Counted from the stretch's first letter, positions 1 to 8,542 are shown. The stretch is 64,000 bases of DNA from Pelagicoccus enzymogenes (GCF_014803405.1 NZ_JACYFG010000006.1:317501-381500), one strand, 5' to 3'. Translations and numbers: made by a program. The notes: generated by a model not told the origin, from the sequence alone.

Positions 1-53
1 ACCCAGATCTAAGGTTTAGGAAACCCTTGTTCTATCCGTTGAACTATGACCCC
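1..53 (-). tRNA. tRNA-Arg (anticodon CCT), partial
   Basis: Read on the minus strand, the sequence opens with acceptor strand GGGGTCA at 53-47, a D arm with GTTC/GAAC pairing, and an anticodon arm AGGGT-TTCCTAA-ACCTT. The seven-base loop places CCT as the anticodon, which reads AGG (Arg). The variable region follows and the window ends at the start of the T arm, so the 3' third is missing. The assignment rests on the cloverleaf pairings that are visible. Confidence 0.85.
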
Positions 54-152
54 AGGAATGCCAGCCGTCAAAATGGCTGGAGAGGCAAATTTCTGCAGGA
101 AGCCCCTCTCGCTGTAAAGAAATAGCTGCCTAGAAATTCTCGCTTTCCGTTG

Positions 153-180
153 TTGACAAGGGGTACCGAAGGCCTAGTTT
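153..180 (+). promoter_or_regulatory. Candidate sigma-70 promoter of rpsR
   Basis: A perfect TTGACA (153-158) is followed after 16 bases by TAGTTT (175-180), a weak -10. The -10 ends 12 bases before the rpsR start, so the leader would be very short. The -35 match is strong and the -10 match is poor. Confidence 0.4.
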
Positions 181-192
181 CCGCCGTTCCTT

Positions 193-384
193 ATGAGCAC
201 AGAGAAAAAATCACAAAGCCTCACGCCACAAGAGCTGGACCACAACCATGCTCACATCCTTGCACGCTACGTAACAGAAACTGGCAAGATCATCCCAGGC
301 AAGATGAACCGCATCAACTCGAAGCAGCAGCGTAAGATCACCAAGGCAATCAAGCGCGCTCGCAACTTGCGCTTGATGAAGTAG
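193..384 (+). CDS. rpsR: 30S ribosomal protein S18
   Basis: This 63-residue basic protein binds 16S rRNA in the platform of the small ribosomal subunit, next to S6. The S18 family core is clear: a YVTETGKIIP stretch followed by R-x-N-S-K-Q-Q-R-K-I-x-K-A-I-K-R-A-R and a short basic tail. Length fits the shorter S18 proteins. It stands alone here, without the usual rpsF/ssb/rplI neighbours, and no good Shine-Dalgarno sequence precedes the ATG. Confidence 0.95.
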   Translation: MSTEKKSQSLTPQELDHNHAHILARYVTETGKIIPGKMNRINSKQQRKITKAIKRARNLRLMK

Positions 385-453
385 TCGACGCCTCGAGCGT
401 TTATACTGCCACACACACGCGGGACCTGGTTGGCCCGCTCGCTCCACACGCAC

Positions 454-1437
454 ATGGCGAACATACTCCAACCTACCGAGGAAAACTTACGCGATCTGCG
501 TAAGTTTTTGCTTTTTGGGGGACTGGTCGGCGTCCCCACCGAGACTGTCTACGGACTGGCCGCCAACGCCTTTGACGCTCAAGCCTGCGCCAAGATCTTC
601 GAAGCGAAGCAACGTCCGGCCAACGACCCCTTGATCTGCCACATCTCCGGCGTCGAGGCGCTCGAACAAATTTGCTACGCCAACCCGCTGGCAATCCGCC
701 TTGCGGAACGCTTCTGGCCCGGCCCCCTCACCTTCGTCCTGCCCAAGAAGGACAAGATACCCGGCATCGTCACAGCAGGACTTGACTCAGTGGGCGTGCG
801 CTGCTCCGCCCACCCGGAATTCCAGAGACTAGTCGCCCAGTGCGACTTTCCTCTCGCCGCCCCCAGCGCCAACCCCTTCGCCTACATCAGCCCCACCACC
901 GCCCAGCACGTGGAAGCAGGTCTCGGCTCGAAAATCCAATTCATCCTCGACGGCGGCCCCTGCGCCTTCGGCGTGGAGTCGACCATCCTCGACCTGCGCG
1001 ACGAGTCCCAGCCGCGCATCCTGCGCTACGGAGCCCTGCCCGCCGAGGAAATCGAGGCGGAGCTGGGCCGCTCCATCGAAAAGCCGGCCGCCACTTCCGC
1101 CGACGAATCCGTGCAGCACCTCGCCCCCGGCTCCCTGCCCAAGCACTACAGCCCCCGCACGCCGCTCGACCTGCGAGGCGGAATCGCAACGAGCGAGCTT
1201 GAAACGCTGCCACCCAAAACCGCCGCACTGCTGCTGGCCAAGCCGCAGCAAGATCGCGGCAAAAACGTGCATTGGCTCTCCGAAGACGGAAAACTCTCCG
1301 AAATCGCGGCCAACCTCTTCGCCAAGCTGCGAGAGCTCGACGAAGCCGGCTACTCGCGAATCATCGCCGAAGAAGCCCCCGAACTGGGACTCGGACTGGC
1401 CATCAACGACCGCCTGCGCCGCGCTTCGTTTCGGTAG
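454..1437 (+). CDS. tsaC: L-threonylcarbamoyladenylate synthase, Sua5 type
   Basis: This enzyme makes threonylcarbamoyl-AMP from threonine, bicarbonate and ATP, the first step of the t6A37 modification of ANN-decoding tRNAs. The N-terminal YrdC/TsaC domain (about residues 1-200) has the PTETVYGLAANA motif, the KQRP substrate loop and the PSAN segment. The motif APGSLPKHYSP near residue 225 is the Sua5 linker, and the remaining about 100 residues are the Sua5 C-terminal domain. At 327 residues it matches the long Sua5 form rather than the short YrdC form. I chose the ATG at 454; an in-frame TTG at 430 would add eight residues without family support. It faces the HNH gene convergently. Confidence 0.93.
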   Translation: MANILQPTEENLRDLRKFLLFGGLVGVPTETVYGLAANAFDAQACAKIFEAKQRPANDPLICHISGVEALEQICYANPLAIRLAERFWPGPLTFVLPKKDKIPGIVTAGLDSVGVRCSAHPEFQRLVAQCDFPLAAPSANPFAYISPTTAQHVEAGLGSKIQFILDGGPCAFGVESTILDLRDESQPRILRYGALPAEEIEAELGRSIEKPAATSADESVQHLAPGSLPKHYSPRTPLDLRGGIATSELETLPPKTAALLLAKPQQDRGKNVHWLSEDGKLSEIAANLFAKLRELDEAGYSRIIAEEAPELGLGLAINDRLRRASFR

Positions 1438-1444
1438 GAAAGAG

Positions 1445-1467
1445 GTAGGAGCGAGCTTGCTCGCGAT
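1445..1467 (+). repeat. REP-like palindrome, GTAGGAGCGAG type
   Basis: The head GTAG is followed by the palindrome GCGAGCTTGCTCGC and GAT. It lies eight bases past the tsaC stop. Near-identical or covarying copies occur at 11508, 11542, 17432, 38974, 41501, 41537 and 51561. Confidence 0.8.
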
Positions 1468-1481
1468 CATCCAAGAGGCCA

Positions 1482-1526
1482 CGCCAGATTGAACTGGCGC
1501 AATTTCAAATCGTGCCACAAGGGCAC
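1482..1526. terminator. Two small hairpins between convergent genes
   Basis: CGCCAG-ATTGAA-CTGGCG (1482-1499) and GTGCC-ACAAG-GGCAC (1512-1526) are perfect short hairpins between the ends of tsaC and the HNH gene. Neither has a clean T tract, so bidirectional termination is only a guess from position. Confidence 0.3.
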
Positions 1527-1546
1527 TTCCCACGCAGGATTTGGAA

Positions 1547-2164
1547 CTACTTCTCCAGCTCCACGTTCCAGTAGGCGATATCGAGGAAGTGCTTCCAGGC
1601 CTCCTGCTTCTTTCCGCGGGCCACGAGATTGATGACCGGGCGCCACTTGGGAGCGGACGGCTTGCGGATCAGGCGCATCTTCGCCTCGTGCGGCAAACGG
1701 TTGGCCTTCCGCGAATTACAGTCGATGCAGGAGCAAACGATATTCTGCCAGGTCGTCTTGCCGCCGTAGTGACGCGGGATCACATGATCCAGATTCAGGT
1801 CCTCCGACGGCAGCTTCTTCGAGCAGTACTGGCAAGTGTACTTGTCGCGCTCGAAAACATTGTGACGCGTGAGCTTCACTTCCTTGCGCGGCATGCGATC
1901 GAAGACCGAAAGCAGGATCACTCGAGGGACGCGGATCGGATACTTCACGGTATGCACGAGCTCCAGCTCGCCTGCAGGTGGATTGTGCCGAGAAAAATCG
2001 ACCCAATCCATCATGTTGAAGACTTCAAAACTTTCGTCTTCCGCATGGACAATCTGAGCGTGTCCGCTCGCGAGGAGCGAAAAGGCACGCTTGGCGGCGA
2101 TTACATTCACCGCCTGCCATAACCGGTTCAATACCAAGACCGGCTCCATAAGGGCAGCTTCCAT
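1547..2164 (-). CDS. HNH endonuclease family protein
   Basis: This 205-residue protein carries an HNH nuclease domain in its C-terminal half. The residues are a CQYC pair, LDHVIPRHYGG with the catalytic His, and WQNIVCSCIDCN with a second cysteine pair followed by NSRKANR, so a zinc-bound beta-beta-alpha-metal fold is expected. The N-terminal half (PVLVLNRLWQAVNV) is the region shared by stand-alone bacterial HNH proteins of unknown role. It may nick DNA in repair, but nothing nearby fixes the substrate. Two ATG starts are possible: 2164, or 2149 which has GGAAG eight bases upstream. The in-frame GTG at 2233 is less likely. Confidence 0.85.
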   Translation of the reverse strand: MEAALMEPVLVLNRLWQAVNVIAAKRAFSLLASGHAQIVHAEDESFEVFNMMDWVDFSRHNPPAGELELVHTVKYPIRVPRVILLSVFDRMPRKEVKLTRHNVFERDKYTCQYCSKKLPSEDLNLDHVIPRHYGGKTTWQNIVCSCIDCNSRKANRLPHEAKMRLIRKPSAPKWRPVINLVARGKKQEAWKHFLDIAYWNVELEK

Positions 2165-2256
2165 GGAGAAGTACTTTCTACCCACTAGGGTGAAACTGTC
2201 AAGGTACGATGAAACGCTCCGGCAGGATGTCACCGGAGCGTCACGTATTCAAAAAA

Positions 2257-2313
2257 CGGATCGCGCGTAGCGCGAAGCCTTAGCCAGCGTCCACGAACGG
2301 ATCCGCGCTACGG
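2257..2313. repeat. Degenerate inverted repeat
   Basis: CGGATCGCGCGTAGCGCG (2257-2274) and CGGATCCGCGCTACGG (2298-2313) share a GTAGCGCG/CGCGCTAC inverted pairing. It resembles the other palindromic repeats but has diverged. It sits just beyond the 3' end of the Dabb gene on the minus strand. Confidence 0.35.
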
Positions 2314-2318
2314 TCCCC

Positions 2319-2618
2319 CTACTCGCCGTCGAACACGCGAACCTGAGCGAAGAACTGCTTCTGGTTCGCGATGAAGGCATGATGAGTGGGGTGATCCTGA
2401 TAGATATCGTGGTCTGCCACGTTCTCGACGATCACCGTCAGCATGTAGTCCCAATCCGTCTGCACCACCGGGCGCTTAGCCGTGTCGGCAACCTTGCCGA
2501 TGTAGCAAGCCTTCGCCACGTCAATGGTAGCGAGGGAATTCAAATCCTTCTCAAATGCAGCGACCTGTTCGTCGCTCATGCCGGGAGTGAGGTTAAAGAG
2601 AACTGTGTGAACGAGCAT
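2319..2618 (-). CDS. Dabb (stress-responsive A/B barrel) domain protein
   Basis: This 99-residue single-domain protein has the Dabb signature: an opening MLVHTVLFNL strand (V-x-H-x-V-x-F), a helix with a run of acidic residues, and a closing H-P-T-H segment (DIYQDHPTHHAFI). Dabb proteins form dimeric ferredoxin-like barrels. Some are enzymes of polyketide or catabolic pathways, but most bacterial stand-alone members have no known reaction. It follows the lipoprotein gene by 23 bases on the same strand and may be cotranscribed. Confidence 0.85.
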   Translation of the reverse strand: MLVHTVLFNLTPGMSDEQVAAFEKDLNSLATIDVAKACYIGKVADTAKRPVVQTDWDYMLTVIVENVADHDIYQDHPTHHAFIANQKQFFAQVRVFDGE

Positions 2619-2641
2619 AATAAAATGGGTTACGTGAACGA

Positions 2642-3238
2642 CTATTGTTCGCCAATGCTGGTGAATCGGTCAAGCGCCGCCTCGATCCGGGCTTGGTTTT
2701 CCTGGTAGAACTGAAAGGATCCCGCTTCTCGGTTAACCGCAATTACGCCGATGATCATGCGCAGCGAGTCCGCCGTCTCAAAGAGCGCAGCATCCGCCCC
2801 CTCGCCCTCAAGACGCTGCTCCAACCAAGCCAAGTTTTCCCTCATGTCCCGCTCCATGCCCTCCTCCGCGGAAGCAAACTCGCTGAGAAAGGTGAGCTTC
2901 AAATTCACCGCGATCACATCTCGGCCCAGCAGCCCCGCATCGCTCCATACCCGACTTTGAGCAGCAACTACCGACGGATCCTCTTCGTAGGCAATTTCAG
3001 ACCAGATAGCCGGATGCTTTCGGGCAGCCTGCTCCAGCAAAGGCAAAGCGTCCTCGAAATAAGCGAGTTCGTCCTCAGTTAACGGATACGCGAGCACATC
3101 ATACATGTTACCGCCCTGGGCGGCATCCAACCATTTGGCTCCAGAAACCTGGCTCTCCGGCTCTGGTTCGGGTTGCGACGAGCAGGCTCCAATAAGGAGA
3201 GAAGCGAGAACGAAAACAGGAAGTAGCAATTTATTCAT
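2642..3238 (-). CDS. Putative lipoprotein of unknown function
   Basis: The first 18 residues are a lipoprotein signal ending in the lipobox LIGA-C, so Cys19 would be lipidated. A short Pro/Glu-rich linker follows (QPEPEPES). The remaining about 170 residues look mostly helical and acidic with no motif I recognise. The residue after Cys is Ser, which does not signal inner-membrane retention by the E. coli rule. It is 198 residues long and is the first gene of a likely pair with the Dabb gene. Confidence 0.8.
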   Translation of the reverse strand: MNKLLLPVFVLASLLIGACSSQPEPEPESQVSGAKWLDAAQGGNMYDVLAYPLTEDELAYFEDALPLLEQAARKHPAIWSEIAYEEDPSVVAAQSRVWSDAGLLGRDVIAVNLKLTFLSEFASAEEGMERDMRENLAWLEQRLEGEGADAALFETADSLRMIIGVIAVNREAGSFQFYQENQARIEAALDRFTSIGEQ

Positions 3239-3363
3239 ATTGGAGGCTCCTATCCTGTCCGCCGGGACAGAGGACGCTACCCTAATCTAGAAGAATCGCA
3301 GAGCTGGCGCCGCATTGCAGAAGCAAAAACAAGGCAGATCGAGCGGCGGCCGTACCTACTGCC

Positions 3364-3399
3364 CAAATAAAAGCCGCAGCCCTTTCGAGCTACGGCTTT
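3364..3399 (-). terminator. Intrinsic terminator of purFM
   Basis: On the minus strand AAAGCCGTAGC (3399-3389) pairs with GCTGCGGCTTT (3380-3370) around an eight-base loop, and TATTTG follows. It lies 27 bases after the purM stop, the right place and direction to end the purF-purM transcript. Confidence 0.75.
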
Positions 3400-3425
3400 G
3401 AAAGCTTTTTTCGGCAGGGCTAGAG

Positions 3426-4508
3426 CTACTTCTTGAGTTGAACCTTACCGGTCCCCTTGGTCGCTTGGCCAATCTTCACGGCCTTGCAACCGTTGGCATG
3501 ACAGAACTCGAGAATCGCATCCGCCTGCTTGCCATCGACCATAAGCGTCATGCCGATACCCATGTTGAACACTTCGTACATCTCGTCGAAGTCGATACCG
3601 CCTTTTTCTTCGATAAGCTTGAAGATAGGCAGCGGCTCCCAAGTGGACGTTTCGATTTCCACGTCAACCTTCTCGGGCAGAATACGAGGAATGTTTCCGG
3701 TGAAGCCTCCGCCCGTGATGTGAGCGATGCCGAAGACTGCGTTGCCCTTGCGGACCTTGGAAGAGGTGCCTTGGTTAAACTTCGCAAGCAATGGCTGCAG
3801 CAACGGCGCATAGTTAGTATGCGGAGCCATCAAGGCCTTTTCGATACTTTGACGCGTGCCAGGCACCTTATCTTTCAAAGTCAGCTTGGCCTTGTCGAAG
3901 ATCACCTTGCGAGCGAGCGTGTACCCGTTGGTGTGCAATCCGCTGGAAGGCAGGCCGATGACCACGTCGCCGGGACGAATGGTAGAGCCGGAGAGCATCT
4001 TCTTCTTTTCGGCAATGCCCACGATCACTCCGGCGATATCGTATTCTCCCTTTGAATACATATCCGGCAACTGAGCGGTTTCACCGCCAATTAACGCGCA
4101 GTTTGCTCCTGCGCACGCTTCGGAAATACCAGCGAGGATTTGCTTGAAAACCTTTGGTTCGAGCTTCCCGAGACCGAGGTAGTCGAGGAAGAAAAGCGGC
4201 TCCGCTCCGATGACTGAAATGTCGTCGATGCAGTGATTCACGATGTCGAGACCAACACTCTTATGCTTGCCTGACTCAAAGGCGATCTTGAGCTTCGTAC
4301 CCACTCCGTCGATACTGCTAACGAGGACCGGCTCCTTGTACTTGGATTTGGAGAGGTCGAACAACCCACCGAAGCCACCTACCGCCCCGAGAACTTCCGG
4401 ACGGGACGCGCTTTTGAGCGATTGCTTGAGGCCGCCCTTCATGCGGTCGGCCAAATCGATGTTAACGCCTACTTCAGCGTACGCTTTTGTTTTTTTCTTA
4501 GCAGCCAT
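3426..4508 (-). CDS. purM: Phosphoribosylformylglycinamidine cyclo-ligase
   Basis: This is AIR synthetase, which closes the imidazole ring of purines: FGAM plus ATP gives aminoimidazole ribonucleotide. The 360-residue length and motifs are typical: SSIDGVGTKLKIA (the metal and ATP-binding glycine loop), HCIDDI, GGETAQLPDMY and PSSGLHTNGYTLAR, then GGGFTGNIPR in the C-terminal half. The N-terminus has an extra lysine-rich MAAKKKTKA stretch before the conserved YAEVGVNID. It lies 41 bases after purF on the same strand and ends in a good hairpin terminator, so the two form a short purine operon. Confidence 0.96.
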   Translation of the reverse strand: MAAKKKTKAYAEVGVNIDLADRMKGGLKQSLKSASRPEVLGAVGGFGGLFDLSKSKYKEPVLVSSIDGVGTKLKIAFESGKHKSVGLDIVNHCIDDISVIGAEPLFFLDYLGLGKLEPKVFKQILAGISEACAGANCALIGGETAQLPDMYSKGEYDIAGVIVGIAEKKKMLSGSTIRPGDVVIGLPSSGLHTNGYTLARKVIFDKAKLTLKDKVPGTRQSIEKALMAPHTNYAPLLQPLLAKFNQGTSSKVRKGNAVFGIAHITGGGFTGNIPRILPEKVDVEIETSTWEPLPIFKLIEEKGGIDFDEMYEVFNMGIGMTLMVDGKQADAILEFCHANGCKAVKIGQATKGTGKVQLKK

Positions 4509-4549
4509 CTTTGAGTGAGGGATTAGAGACAGAGTTTGTTAGAGCGGGT

Positions 4550-6466
4550 CTAGTAGGCACGCCCCTTGGCCTTTTCGTAGTAGTTGATGAAAGCGCGGTT
4601 CACGACTTGGAAACCGCCAAGGGTCGGGTAGTTGCCCGTGAAGTACCAGTCGCCATCGTGACCATCGAGGGCCTTGTGAAGATTTTCGACCGTTTGATAA
4701 ATAACCTGCAATTCCCCCTTCCAGTCAGTATCGTATGGATACACGAGCTGAGCAATCTTGGCGGAAATCTCGTCGTCGGAGAAAGGCTTGTAGATCTCCT
4801 GCACGTAATTGACCGTGCTGGGAGCTTCCCCGTTTTCCGCGTCGAGACACTTGCGGTAGACTTCGGAAATGACATCCTTCTTGCCGCGTTCCTTGAGCAA
4901 TTCGATGGCTGCCTCGAAGGCGATGAACTTGCCTAGCTCCGACATGTCGATGCCGTAGCAATCCGGGTAGCGGATTTGCGGAGCGGTGGAGGCGATGATG
5001 ATCTTCTTCGGCTCCAAGCTACTGAGAATCTTGAGAACCGACTTACGCAAAGTCGTGCCGCGAACGATAGAGTCGTCGACGCAGACCAGATTGTCGTTGG
5101 GAGTGACGATTCCGTAGGTCACGTCGTAAACGTGAGATGCCATTTCGTTGCGCGAATCCTCGGAGGAAATGAAGGTTCGCAGCTTCTGGTCCTTGTGGGC
5201 GATTTTCTCGCCACGCGGCCAGTTGCGCATCACCAGATCATCCAACTTATCAGCGTCGAGCTCGCCCTTTTCGGCCGCCTCCAAGATCTGGGCCTTCACC
5301 TCGCGGCGACGGATGAGACGCAGCTCCTCAAGCACGCCAAAGTAGGCAACTTCAGAAGTGTTAGGCACGAAACTGATGACGGTATTCTCCAAGTCACGGT
5401 CGATGCCGTCCATGATCTGCTCGCAAAGTCCTCCGCCAAGCGCCTTACGCTCCTTGTAGATGTCGGCGTCGTTGCCGCGGGAGAAATAGATGCGCTCGAA
5501 AGAACATTGCTTGGGCTCGGGATCCGGCTCCCTGAAAACTTCGCGGGTTACCTCACCTGCCTTGTTGATGACGATGATGTTGCCCGGCGGCACCTCGTGG
5601 ATGTCTTCCAACTTCTTGTCGAAAATAGTCATGAGCGGTGCCCGCTCGGATGCCGCCGCAAAGACCTCGTCGTCCTCGAAATAGTGGGCCGGACGTATGC
5701 CCAGCGGATCGCGCAGGATGAAGCTGTCGCCATTTCCAATGCCACCGATCAAAGCGTAGCCACCGTCCCAAGATTCGGCCGACTTCCGGAAAATCTTGGG
5801 GATGTCGATGCCAGTAAGGATCTTTTCGGCGATTTCGTCGTTGGTATGCCCTTCGTCCCGCAGGTAGCGGTAGAGGTTGTCATGCGCCTCGTCGAGATGG
5901 AAGCCCACTTTCTCCAGCAAGGCCTGAGTATCGGTGGCGAAAATGGGATGCTGACCGATAGCGATGAGGCTGTCGTTGAGCTCCTTCGTGTTGGTCATGT
6001 TGAAGTTGCCCGCCAGGATAAGGTTCTTGGTTGGCCAACTGCTGCGACGGAAGAAGGGATGGCAAACGCTGAGCGAATAGCCGCCGGAAGTGCCGTAACG
6101 GAGGTGCCCCATGTAGAGTTCCGCCGCGAAGTCGAAATTCTTCTTGATGGAGGGAACGTAGTCCGGAAGGACCTCCCCATTGCGAATCAGCTTTTGGTAG
6201 CCCTTAAGCGTGCCCTTGAAGATGCGGTCCAAGGCGTTCGACTTGACGCTACGTTCGCGAAACATGTAAGGCTCGCCCGCCGGCATATCGAACTTTACCG
6301 CTGCAACCCCTGCCCCATCTTGGCCCCGGTTGCGCTGCTTCTCCATGAGAAGGAAGAGCTTATAGAATCCCCAGAGCGGGGTGCCATACTTTTCCTGATA
6401 GTACTCAAGCGGCTTCTTGAGACGCACTTGGGCGATACCGCACTCGTGTTTAATCGGGTCGCTCAT
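4550..6466 (-). CDS. purF: Amidophosphoribosyltransferase, long Bacteroidota/Verrucomicrobiota-type variant
   Basis: This is the first committed enzyme of purine synthesis: PRPP plus glutamine gives phosphoribosylamine. The class II glutaminase domain begins with HECGIAQV, so Cys9 is the expected nucleophile after removal of a short propeptide. RNRGQDGAG and MGHLRYGTSGG are the usual glutaminase motifs. The phosphoribosyltransferase domain has the PRPP loop CVDDSIVRGTTLR. At 638 residues it is much longer than the roughly 470-505 of the common enzyme. The extra length lies in the glutaminase domain, before the PRPP site and at the C-terminus. The LEYYQEKYGT opening matches my memory of the long Bacteroidota form. 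Confidence 0.9.
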   Translation of the reverse strand: MSDPIKHECGIAQVRLKKPLEYYQEKYGTPLWGFYKLFLLMEKQRNRGQDGAGVAAVKFDMPAGEPYMFRERSVKSNALDRIFKGTLKGYQKLIRNGEVLPDYVPSIKKNFDFAAELYMGHLRYGTSGGYSLSVCHPFFRRSSWPTKNLILAGNFNMTNTKELNDSLIAIGQHPIFATDTQALLEKVGFHLDEAHDNLYRYLRDEGHTNDEIAEKILTGIDIPKIFRKSAESWDGGYALIGGIGNGDSFILRDPLGIRPAHYFEDDEVFAAASERAPLMTIFDKKLEDIHEVPPGNIIVINKAGEVTREVFREPDPEPKQCSFERIYFSRGNDADIYKERKALGGGLCEQIMDGIDRDLENTVISFVPNTSEVAYFGVLEELRLIRRREVKAQILEAAEKGELDADKLDDLVMRNWPRGEKIAHKDQKLRTFISSEDSRNEMASHVYDVTYGIVTPNDNLVCVDDSIVRGTTLRKSVLKILSSLEPKKIIIASTAPQIRYPDCYGIDMSELGKFIAFEAAIELLKERGKKDVISEVYRKCLDAENGEAPSTVNYVQEIYKPFSDDEISAKIAQLVYPYDTDWKGELQVIYQTVENLHKALDGHDGDWYFTGNYPTLGGFQVVNRAFINYYEKAKGRAY

Positions 6467-6767
6467 CGATTAGGCAAAGGGTTTTAGGTCAGTCCAGTCG
6501 GGAGACTGGAAGAAATCCGGAACGGTCTTCGTCGGCATGGCAAAGATGAATTTGTCTGGGAGCGTGTGATGTTTTCTGTCGACGTGGTTGTCAGTCCTTC
6601 GGACCGAGGCTTGATTGAAAAGCCACCACCTACGGCGATATTTCTAACCCTTGCAACAAATCATTGCTTCTTTTCGCCAGAGATTGTCGTTTCAGCGATA
6701 ACCCTAGTCCGAAACACTCCCGTGACCGCGAGTTTGCACCATTGACACAGGAGGAATAATCCCAGCT
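6467..6767. other. Intergenic region between divergent purF and an unknown gene
   Basis: A short hairpin CCAGTC-GGGA-GACTGG (6494-6509) lies in the purF leader. The stretch 6620-6720 is lower in GC and should hold the divergent promoters, but I see no convincing -35/-10 pair. I see no purine riboswitch core and no coding sequence. Confidence 0.5.
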
Positions 6768-7301
6768 ATGGCCCGGCCAGAACCAATCCCCAGCATCCCC
6801 AGCCTCCCCGCTCCCGAAGCAGGTATGAATTGGCGTTCGCTCAATCGCTTTCGGGGCGACGAACGCAGCGCCGCCTTCTACCTGACCTGCCTCAAGTACG
6901 CGCAACACCTTTGGCTGCAGCGCCTTCCAGCTCGCGCGATCCTCTGCCTAGACCGTGCATGGGGAGCCGACCTGAAAGGAAGCGAACCGATCCTCGCAGA
7001 CTGGCCCTTACCATACGAGGCCCTCGTCTTTCTCCTGCAACACGCTCCCGAGGGAGCCTTTCTGGGCAATCCACGCGTTCACTTCCAGCACTACGCCGAC
7101 CGTCTGGGCGAACCGCGGCGCGAGCAACGCAAGTGGCGATCTTGGGCCTGCTGGGCACTGACGCGAGCCGCGAGGCCCGAGCTTCCAGGCGATTCCAAAC
7201 ATTCGGTGGAAGAGCCCAACATCCGACGGATCGATCAAGAGCTTCGCCTGCACGGGCATCCAGGCGAAGTCGATCTCTGGAGGGCCGCCTTCCCCCTATA
7301 A
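6768..7301 (+). CDS. Conserved protein of unknown function
   Basis: I do not recognise this 177-residue protein. Translation support is strong, with a perfect AGGAGG 13 bases before the ATG. It has no signal peptide or membrane segment. The middle part (SAAFYLTCLKYAQHLWLQR, then ARAILCLDRAWGADL) looks like paired amphipathic helices, possibly a TPR-like helical repeat. It is rich in Trp and Arg. It converges with the VWA-like gene, 17 bases apart. Confidence 0.65.
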   Translation: MARPEPIPSIPSLPAPEAGMNWRSLNRFRGDERSAAFYLTCLKYAQHLWLQRLPARAILCLDRAWGADLKGSEPILADWPLPYEALVFLLQHAPEGAFLGNPRVHFQHYADRLGEPRREQRKWRSWACWALTRAARPELPGDSKHSVEEPNIRRIDQELRLHGHPGEVDLWRAAFPL

Positions 7302-7318
7302 CAAAGCGATTTCGCAGG

Positions 7319-8353
7319 TCACATCTCCCGGAGCGATCCATTGAAGCGCCTCGCCAAACGTTCCAAGCCTTCCCTCTCGACCTCACCGAGCTCGAAGCCC
7401 ACTACGTGAAGCCGCGGCTTCACCCCCCTTTGCATCACCTGCCGATCAGCGAAGTCCATCAACTCCGCAAAACTGATCTTGGGATAGGAGTAGCCTCCCC
7501 CTGGTTTCGCTGTCCGGCGATTCAAGGACCCATCCGTCACCAGAAAAATCAAATCAGGCTGCAACGCCATGGCGGCCGCCACGGCTGCCTCGTGGCCCAC
7601 CAGGGAGCCAGGCAAGACCTTGGGATTTCCTTTCAATTCGGACCTCACCCACTCTGCAGCAGCCACCTTGTTCTTCACCAAGGCCGGCGCCATAAATTCA
7701 GAGAACGATTTCGTGCCTTGGCTGAATTGGACGATTCCAAAAAGCGTTCCCGATCCCAGTCCTTCCACCAATGCGATCGCCTCTTGCTGCAAGCGCTCGA
7801 TACTCACGCCTCGAGCCGATGCCTTGCGTACGACCGAGGCAGATGTATTCACCACGATCACAATCCGCCGACCGCTATCCCTCACTCCGAAAAATTCCGC
7901 CGCCGACTCCTTGCCCGCCAGGGAACTCGCCAGATCCATCAGACCAGAACCCGACAGAGAGGCGTGCGCGTCCGCCAGCATAGAATCCTCCACACTGTTC
8001 AAATCCAAGGCATCCTGCGGCAATGCCGGCATCGAGGGCAGCTCGTTCTGAAACGCTTGCTCCACCGCCAATCGCTGAAAGCTACGCGGCTTCGAAATAC
8101 GTCGGCTCATCTCCCGCACCCGATCGAGACGCTTCTCCTCCGGCCTCGCCACGCTGACCACTCGCTCGCCAGAAAACGCGGGCGGCTCCACCAAGGCATC
8201 TTCCCGCACCATTATGAATACAGACACCAAGACGACCGCAACCTGCACCGCCAAGGCGATGAACAAGGTACTGCGGCTGCGCGACCGTGGATTCAATGGG
8301 GCAGCAGAACGGGTGGGTAACAAAACGGAACGAGACTGAGTCCAGGCCACCAA
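7319..8353 (-). CDS. Membrane-anchored VWA-like protein with altered MIDAS
   Basis: An Arg-rich cytoplasmic N-terminus precedes one transmembrane helix (about residues 29-49, LFIALAVQVAVVLVSVFIMV). A linker and a VWA-type domain (about 160-335) follow in the periplasm. The strand RRIVIVVNTSASV stands where a VWA domain has its metal site, but the expected D-x-S-x-S reads N-T-S-A-S, so the first metal ligand is replaced. LIFLVTDGSLN matches the later T-D-G motif. The start is uncertain: TTG at 8353 or GTG at 8350, with GAGG just upstream. Role unknown; similar proteins in this phylum often sit near envelope machinery. Confidence 0.7.
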   Translation of the reverse strand: MVAWTQSRSVLLPTRSAAPLNPRSRSRSTLFIALAVQVAVVLVSVFIMVREDALVEPPAFSGERVVSVARPEEKRLDRVREMSRRISKPRSFQRLAVEQAFQNELPSMPALPQDALDLNSVEDSMLADAHASLSGSGLMDLASSLAGKESAAEFFGVRDSGRRIVIVVNTSASVVRKASARGVSIERLQQEAIALVEGLGSGTLFGIVQFSQGTKSFSEFMAPALVKNKVAAAEWVRSELKGNPKVLPGSLVGHEAAVAAAMALQPDLIFLVTDGSLNRRTAKPGGGYSYPKISFAELMDFADRQVMQRGVKPRLHVVGFELGEVEREGLERLARRFNGSLREM

Positions 8354-8400
8354 CCTCGCAACTTCAAAAATGGCATCCGCTCCCCTGCCAATCGGCCAAG

Positions 8401-8472
8401 GTAGGGCTGTCTGGCCCAGACAGCCGCAGCGCCTAAATCATGCAACGCAGCGGACGGGGCCCGTCCGCCCTA
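8401..8472. repeat. Paired palindromic repeat with GTAGGG/CCCTAC ends
   Basis: GTAGGGCTGTCTGG-CCCAGACAGC begins the element and CGGACGGGGCCCGTCCG-CCCTAC ends it. Each half is itself a palindrome and the outer GTAGGG/CCCTAC also pair. It lies beyond the 3' end of uvrA. Confidence 0.65.
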
Positions 8473-8517
8473 CCCGGACCTGCAGTCAATTGCCCCCATC
8501 ACGCGAATTTCTCGTTT

Positions 8518-8542
8518 GCGGGAAGCGGCCTTGTGCCGCGAC
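8518..8542 (+). repeat. REP-like palindrome, GGGAAGCGGC type
   Basis: GGGAAGCGGCCTTGTGCCGC followed by GAC is a hairpin with GCGGC/GCCGC arms. It is nearly the same as the copy at 18010. Confidence 0.65.

Noticed and set aside
829-1533. Long open frame antisense to tsaC (234 codons)
   Set aside because: It is a GC-rich shadow of tsaC with Gly/Ala/Val-biased composition and no recognisable domain.
4976-6487. Open frame of 503 codons antisense to purF
   Set aside because: The purF protein is certain on the other strand; the antisense frame shows no family motif and only mirrors its codon pattern.
6830-8320. Arg- and Pro-rich 496-codon frame overlapping two genes
   Set aside because: Composition is that of a shifted frame, and it overlaps a gene with a perfect ribosome site and a VWA-like gene.
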